Of a DNA stretch of 64,000 nt, positions 60,582-64,000 are shown in pieces. Source of the DNA: Clostridiales bacterium (GTDB lineage Bacteria > Bacillota > Clostridia > Christensenellales > CAG-314); NCBI GenBank assembly GCA_022508305.1, contig JAFLVM010000001.1:189347-253346 (forward strand), given 5' to 3'. Position 1 is the stretch's first letter. Each line of letters starts with the position of its first letter. The notes beneath the pieces were generated by a model that had not been told where the DNA came from, did no database searches, and worked only from the letters and a program-made list of their open reading frames with translations. Made by a program: the position numbers and the translations under genes.

Positions 60582-62231
60582 ATGTTACGCGAATTTATTG
60601 ACCAACTGGACAAGCTTCCGCAAAAAATAATGGCAAATTGCATTGAAATTGACACCGACAAACCGTTGATCGGTATAATTTCCGCGCAAAACGAGGTTTC
60701 CACCGCGCACAAAAACCTGGATGAACTCTGTCAACGCGTAAAAGAGGGGATTCTGTCAAGCGGCGCGTCAGCAAAATTGGTACACCTCGCGTCCTTGGAC
60801 TGCACGGCGCTACACGGCACTCAGTCCACTAAGTACGACCTTCCTTCGCGCGACCTTACGGCAAACGCGGTTGAAATGCTCTGCTCCAACGACTTTTTCG
60901 ACGGATTGGTGTTTGTTGCAAGCGAACCGAATATCGTAGTTGGAATGCTGCTTGGCGCAATACGCCTCAACATTCCCTGCGCGTTTGTTTGCGAAGGTAC
61001 TATGACGCCGATAGTTTACAACAACAAAGAGCACGGCTTTGCCCACTTTTACGAGCAAATTGCAAAGATAAAGACCGGCCGCACCAAGTATGAAGCGATT
61101 TCCGAAATAGAACGCAACCTTCCTTTGGCTTTAGGTACCGACTGCGAAAGATACGGCGCAAACAGCTTCAATTGCTTACTTGAAGCGGTAGGATTGGCAG
61201 TAAAAGGCAACGGCACTGCACCTGCGTCCTCCGTAGAGCGTAAAACCATCGCCTACAAGACGGGTGAGCTTGCCGTTCAACTTGCCAATGACAAATGTAC
61301 TCCCAAAAGATTGATTAACAACAACACTCTGCATAACTTGGCAGTTTTGGATTTGGCATGCGGAGGAAGCTCCACCACCATGCTCAACCTCATTGCCATT
61401 GCAAAAGAACTTGGAATAAAGAATTTTACCTTCAAAACCGTTGGCGACCTTGCCAAAAACACGCCTCTACTGCTGTCGCGTGAGAATGGAAACGGCTGCA
61501 TTATGCCGCAATACCACAACGCCGGCGGAGTTTACGCTATGTTAAAGCAACTGTTGGACGGCAAACTCATTAAGGGCGACGCGCCCGTAAACGACGGAAC
61601 AACTCTTGCGGATTTACTTAAAGACGTAGCCGTCTCAAACACCAACGTAATACGTCCGATAACCAACAGCGTTGCGCCCTCGTCAAGGCTACGCGTAATT
61701 TACGGAAACGTCGCGGAAAGCGGTGCCTTCGTTCAGTACGACGTGCCCGAAGGTGTGTTTACAGGTTCCGCTAAGGTGTACGCAAATGAGGAAATGGCAA
61801 TCGACGCGCTACTTCACAGGGAAATACGCGCAGGCGACGTGCTCGTTATACGCGGGGAAGGACCCAAGAGCGGACCGGGCATGAGGGAAATTTACACCTC
61901 GCTTGCGCTACTCAAGGGTTTCAATCTTGAAGACAAAGTGGCGGTAATAACGGACGGACGTATCGCCGATTTCTACAAAGGTTTCGTTGTCGGACATATC
62001 ACACCGGAAACAGGCGAACAAAATTTGTTCAGCGTATTGCAAGACGGCGACCAGATTGAAATAAACGTATTGAAGGGCAAAGTGAACTGTGACATAAAGG
62101 CAAAAGAGCTTGCTCAACGTTACCGCGACAGCGACGTCGGCGTTGGCAACTACGGAAACTTCTTCCTCAAAAACTGGGCAAAAACCTGTTCAACTGCCGT
62201 TGACGGTTGCATTTACAAAAACAAAAAATAA
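60582..62231 (+). CDS. Divergent IlvD/Edd-family protein lacking the usual catalytic residues
   Basis: 549 residues aligned along the whole length of dihydroxy-acid dehydratase (YDLPSRDLTANAVEML, GMLLGAIRLNIP, GANSFNCLLEAVGLAVKGNGT, LACGGSSTTMLNL, GEGPKSGPGMREIYTS). The family CDK motif, carrying an Fe-S cysteine and metal ligands, reads EPN. The second cluster cysteine position is Asp, and the catalytic serine of DGRFSG is replaced (DGRIAD). No other branched-chain gene is near. It is unlikely to be an ordinary IlvD; it may be a pseudoenzyme or have a new activity. Confidence 0.8.
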   Translation: MLREFIDQLDKLPQKIMANCIEIDTDKPLIGIISAQNEVSTAHKNLDELCQRVKEGILSSGASAKLVHLASLDCTALHGTQSTKYDLPSRDLTANAVEMLCSNDFFDGLVFVASEPNIVVGMLLGAIRLNIPCAFVCEGTMTPIVYNNKEHGFAHFYEQIAKIKTGRTKYEAISEIERNLPLALGTDCERYGANSFNCLLEAVGLAVKGNGTAPASSVERKTIAYKTGELAVQLANDKCTPKRLINNNTLHNLAVLDLACGGSSTTMLNLIAIAKELGIKNFTFKTVGDLAKNTPLLLSRENGNGCIMPQYHNAGGVYAMLKQLLDGKLIKGDAPVNDGTTLADLLKDVAVSNTNVIRPITNSVAPSSRLRVIYGNVAESGAFVQYDVPEGVFTGSAKVYANEEMAIDALLHREIRAGDVLVIRGEGPKSGPGMREIYTSLALLKGFNLEDKVAVITDGRIADFYKGFVVGHITPETGEQNLFSVLQDGDQIEINVLKGKVNCDIKAKELAQRYRDSDVGVGNYGNFFLKNWAKTCSTAVDGCIYKNKK

Positions 62232-62233
62232 GT

Positions 62234-62273
62234 GATTTTTTCGACATGGGGTAGGAAAAACTTGCAATTTGCG
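62234..62273 (-). repeat. Dispersed repeat, copy 10 (after the IlvD-family gene)
   Basis: Minus strand GTTTTTCCTACCCCATGTCG then AAAAAATCAC; core 62242-62252, located 11 bp after the stop codon and before the terminator, as with copy 6. Confidence 0.6.
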
Positions 62274-62312
62274 TGTAGTATTCGTATCGTAGCAGAGTAA
62301 AAAACATATAAT

Positions 62313-62350
62313 AAAACACAGCCTTACTCTCTACTATGGCTGTGTTTTTA
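62313..62350. terminator. Bidirectional terminator after the IlvD-family gene
   Basis: AAAACACAGCC / GGCTGTGTTTT (11 bp) with a 14-nt loop, A-run on one side and T-run on the other; also suits the convergent tdk. Confidence 0.85.
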
Positions 62351-62434
62351 TTTGCTTAGTTAAATCATTTATACAATAAAGCTTGTTTACAAAACGGCCT
62401 CATCGAATATTAAATACGATCTATTTTTTACGCT

Positions 62435-63028
62435 CTATTTTTTCTTAGCGCGAGCTTTTGCAAGCTCTTCCTGCCAACACCAATAACACATACTCTCGTA
62501 CGCCTCGTCGCCACCTATGAGCACCACGGGACCGTCATCTACGCATTTACCGTCCACGAAACGGGCGTTAACGGATGACTTACGTCCGCAACGGCAAACA
62601 GACTTGATTTCCTGCAAGGAGTCTGCCAGTTCCACCAAACGTTTGCTACCCTCAAACAGTTGACACCTGAAATCCAACAGTAATCCGTAGCAAAGTACTG
62701 TAACACGTTTTGTGAGCTGCTTGAGTTGGTTGATTTGCTCCGTCGTGCAAAATTGAGCCTCGTCCACTATTATACAATCGTAAACTACGTCTTTACTTGC
62801 CTTTTCAAACAAGTCAATGAAACTGTCGGACGGCGAGATTGTGTAACACTTTGCCTTGAGACCGATACGGGAGCGTACCATGCGTTCCTCTTCGTCATCT
62901 CGAGTGTCAAGAGCGGGTTTCACAAGCAAGACCTTCATACCCTTTTGCTCATAGTTGAACTTGCACATGAGCGCTTGCGCGGATTTGCTGCTTGCCATTG
63001 TTCCATATTTGAAATAAAGCTTCGGCAT
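62435..63028 (-). CDS. tdk: Thymidine kinase
   Basis: Phosphorylates thymidine in the salvage pathway. The 197-residue protein has the P-loop YGTMASSKSAQAL, VDEAQF, and zinc cysteines in CRCGRKSSVNARF and CYWC. The start MPKLYFKYG is chosen for its AGGAAA site and typical length; the longer frame to 63064 enters a repeat copy. Confidence 0.94.
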   Translation of the reverse strand: MPKLYFKYGTMASSKSAQALMCKFNYEQKGMKVLLVKPALDTRDDEEERMVRSRIGLKAKCYTISPSDSFIDLFEKASKDVVYDCIIVDEAQFCTTEQINQLKQLTKRVTVLCYGLLLDFRCQLFEGSKRLVELADSLQEIKSVCRCGRKSSVNARFVDGKCVDDGPVVLIGGDEAYESMCYWCWQEELAKARAKKK

Positions 63029-63054
63029 ATTCTTTTCCTTTGTCATTTGATTCA

Positions 63055-63085
63055 TTTTTTTCACCCCATGTCGCAGAATTTACTA
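63055..63085 (+). repeat. Dispersed repeat, copy 11 (between tdk and fhs)
   Basis: TTTTTCACCCCATGTCG then CAGAATTTAC; core 63063-63073, in the short gap between the fhs stop and the tdk start. Confidence 0.5.
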
Positions 63086-63090
63086 TTTTT

Positions 63091-64000
63091 TTAGTAAAGT
63101 CCGTCTATTTTACCGTCGTCGTCAATGGTCATGTTGACGGCATTGGGAGTCTTGGACAGTCCGGGCATAAGCAACATACTCCCTGCAATTACAACCAAGA
63201 ATCCAGCCCCGCCACGATACTCCACGTCGCGGACGTTCAGCGTAAAATCACTTGGCGCGCCAAGTAGTTTAGCGTCGTCGCTGAAGCTATACTGCGTCTT
63301 TGCTACTACCACAGGCAAGTCGTTTATATTCGTTACCTTGGCAAGCGCTTCTAAACTCTTTTCCGCCTGCTCGCTGTAGTTAACGCCTTTTGCTCCGTAG
63401 ATTTTAGTTGCGATCTTGAATATTTTGTCCTTTACACTGTCGCCGTCGTCGTATGCGAAACGGAATGCGCTGTTGTCAAGGTCGCACAGTTGGATAACCT
63501 TCTCGGCAAGTTCCGTTGCTCCTTTGCCACCGCGTCCCCAGACGTCGCAACATATTGCGTCAATCCCTAACTCGGCAACCGATTGCTTTACAGCTTGTAT
63601 TTCCCGCTCGGTGTCGCTCGTAAAACGGTTGATAGCGACAACGCACGGCAAGCGATATACGTCCTTGATATTGTTGACGTGGCGTATCAAATTACACATG
63701 CCGTTGTTCAATGCCGCCAAATCCTCTACCGCAAGATTGTCCTTGCTCGCGCCGCCGTGTAGCTTCAAAGCGCGAACTGTCGCCACTACCACAACCGCGT
63801 TGGGTTTCAGTCCCGATACTCGACACTTGACGTCCAAAAACTTCTCTGCGCCGAGGTCTGCGCCAAATCCCGCTTCCGTAACGGTGTAGTCGGCGTAAGT
63901 CATGGCGAGTTTCGTTGCCTGCACGCTGTTACAGCCGTGAGCAATGTTAGCAAACGGTCCGCAGTGTACAAAAGCAGGCGTGCCGCCAATGGTTTGAACG
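63091..64000 (-). CDS. fhs: Formate--tetrahydrofolate ligase, C-terminal part (5' end outside window)
   Basis: ATP-dependent ligase making 10-formyl-THF from formate. About 302 C-terminal residues are present with TPAFVHCGPFANIAHGCNS, TEAGFGADLGAEKFLDVKCR, VAINRFTSDTEREI and RGGAGFLVVIAGSMLLMPGL. The frame is open to the window edge, so the GTG at 63924 is not the start. Fhs is common in Clostridia for C1 metabolism; other pathway genes are not in view. Confidence 0.96.
   Translation of the reverse strand, partial: VQTIGGTPAFVHCGPFANIAHGCNSVQATKLAMTYADYTVTEAGFGADLGAEKFLDVKCRVSGLKPNAVVVVATVRALKLHGGASKDNLAVEDLAALNNGMCNLIRHVNNIKDVYRLPCVVAINRFTSDTEREIQAVKQSVAELGIDAICCDVWGRGGKGATELAEKVIQLCDLDNSAFRFAYDDGDSVKDKIFKIATKIYGAKGVNYSEQAEKSLEALAKVTNINDLPVVVAKTQYSFSDDAKLLGAPSDFTLNVRDVEYRGGAGFLVVIAGSMLLMPGLSKTPNAVNMTIDDDGKIDGLY

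Overview
This window is chromosomal DNA from a spore-forming, Gram-positive-type bacterium, most likely an uncultured member of class Clostridia (Bacillota). The evidence is a spoIIAA-spoIIAB-sigF operon with an exact Spo0A box, sigG, spoIVA, a SpoIIIE/FtsK translocase, GerW (YtfJ), DacF, a YlxY-type deacetylase, MutS2, RNase Y, LexA and an IspH-S1 fusion. Gene order agrees with Bacillota in several places: mutS-mutL-miaA, rpsO-pnp-ylxY-mlpA, ytfI-ytfJ-dacF. Genus or family cannot be named from the sequence alone. It is almost all housekeeping DNA. No prophage, transposase or CRISPR array was seen.

Layout. 1-3 kb: end of mutS2, then a cysteine desulfurase-thiI pair for tRNA sulfur transfer. 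3-5.4 kb: a class A penicillin-binding protein on the minus strand. 5.5-12.3 kb: miaB-mutS-mutL-miaA, overlapping or nearly touching. 12.4-17.2 kb: a PLP lyase, a XerS-like recombinase preceded by inverted repeats, hflX and lexA. 17.2-20.2 kb: a YgjP-like protein, a membrane-anchored PadR regulator, tRNA-Trp and rnhA. 20.3-29.3 kb, minus strand: rny and the operon ftsK/spoIIIE-rimO-pgsA-cinA-recA. 29.6-42.1 kb, minus strand: rpsO-pnp-ylxY-mlpA, aroH-plsC-ispH/S1, and ytfI-ytfJ-dacF-(membrane protein)-rluB-HI0933-like oxidoreductase. 42.4-48.7 kb: accessory genes (phosphodiesterase, hydrolase, flavodoxin-ferredoxin, GrpB, TfoX-like, acetyltransferases, one broken, and a methyltransferase). 48.8-49.4 kb: six tRNA genes. 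49.6-51.1 kb: spoIIA operon. 51.2-60.5 kb, minus strand: spoIVA, a methyltransferase, plsY-der-DUF512, a cyclophilin-like lipoprotein, a pseudouridine synthase, ylmC and sigG. 60.6-64 kb: a divergent IlvD-family protein, tdk and the end of fhs.

Signals beyond ordinary annotation. (1) A short dispersed repeat with core ACCCCATGTCG occurs about 11 times, between genes and inside genes in different reading frames; one copy forms part of the sigF terminator. (2) A perfect inverted repeat, ATACTAT-N7-ATAGTAT, lies upstream of the PadR-family gene and again upstream of ytfI-ytfJ-dacF, with one-mismatch versions before the cysteine desulfurase and inside mlpA. This suggests a small regulon of a membrane-tethered regulator. 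(3) The recombinase, lexA and a pseudouridine synthase share a promoter whose -10 box ends exactly 6 nt before the ATG, with no ribosome binding site, so they look leaderless. (4) Two enzyme-family members have lost catalytic residues: an IlvD-family protein and a YgjP-like protein with HAFAH in place of HExxH. (5) The XerS-like recombinase has paired TCTATTCGCAAA inverted repeats directly upstream, a candidate dif or operator. Genes run mostly rightward before about 20 kb and mostly leftward after it, which would fit a replication terminus nearby.
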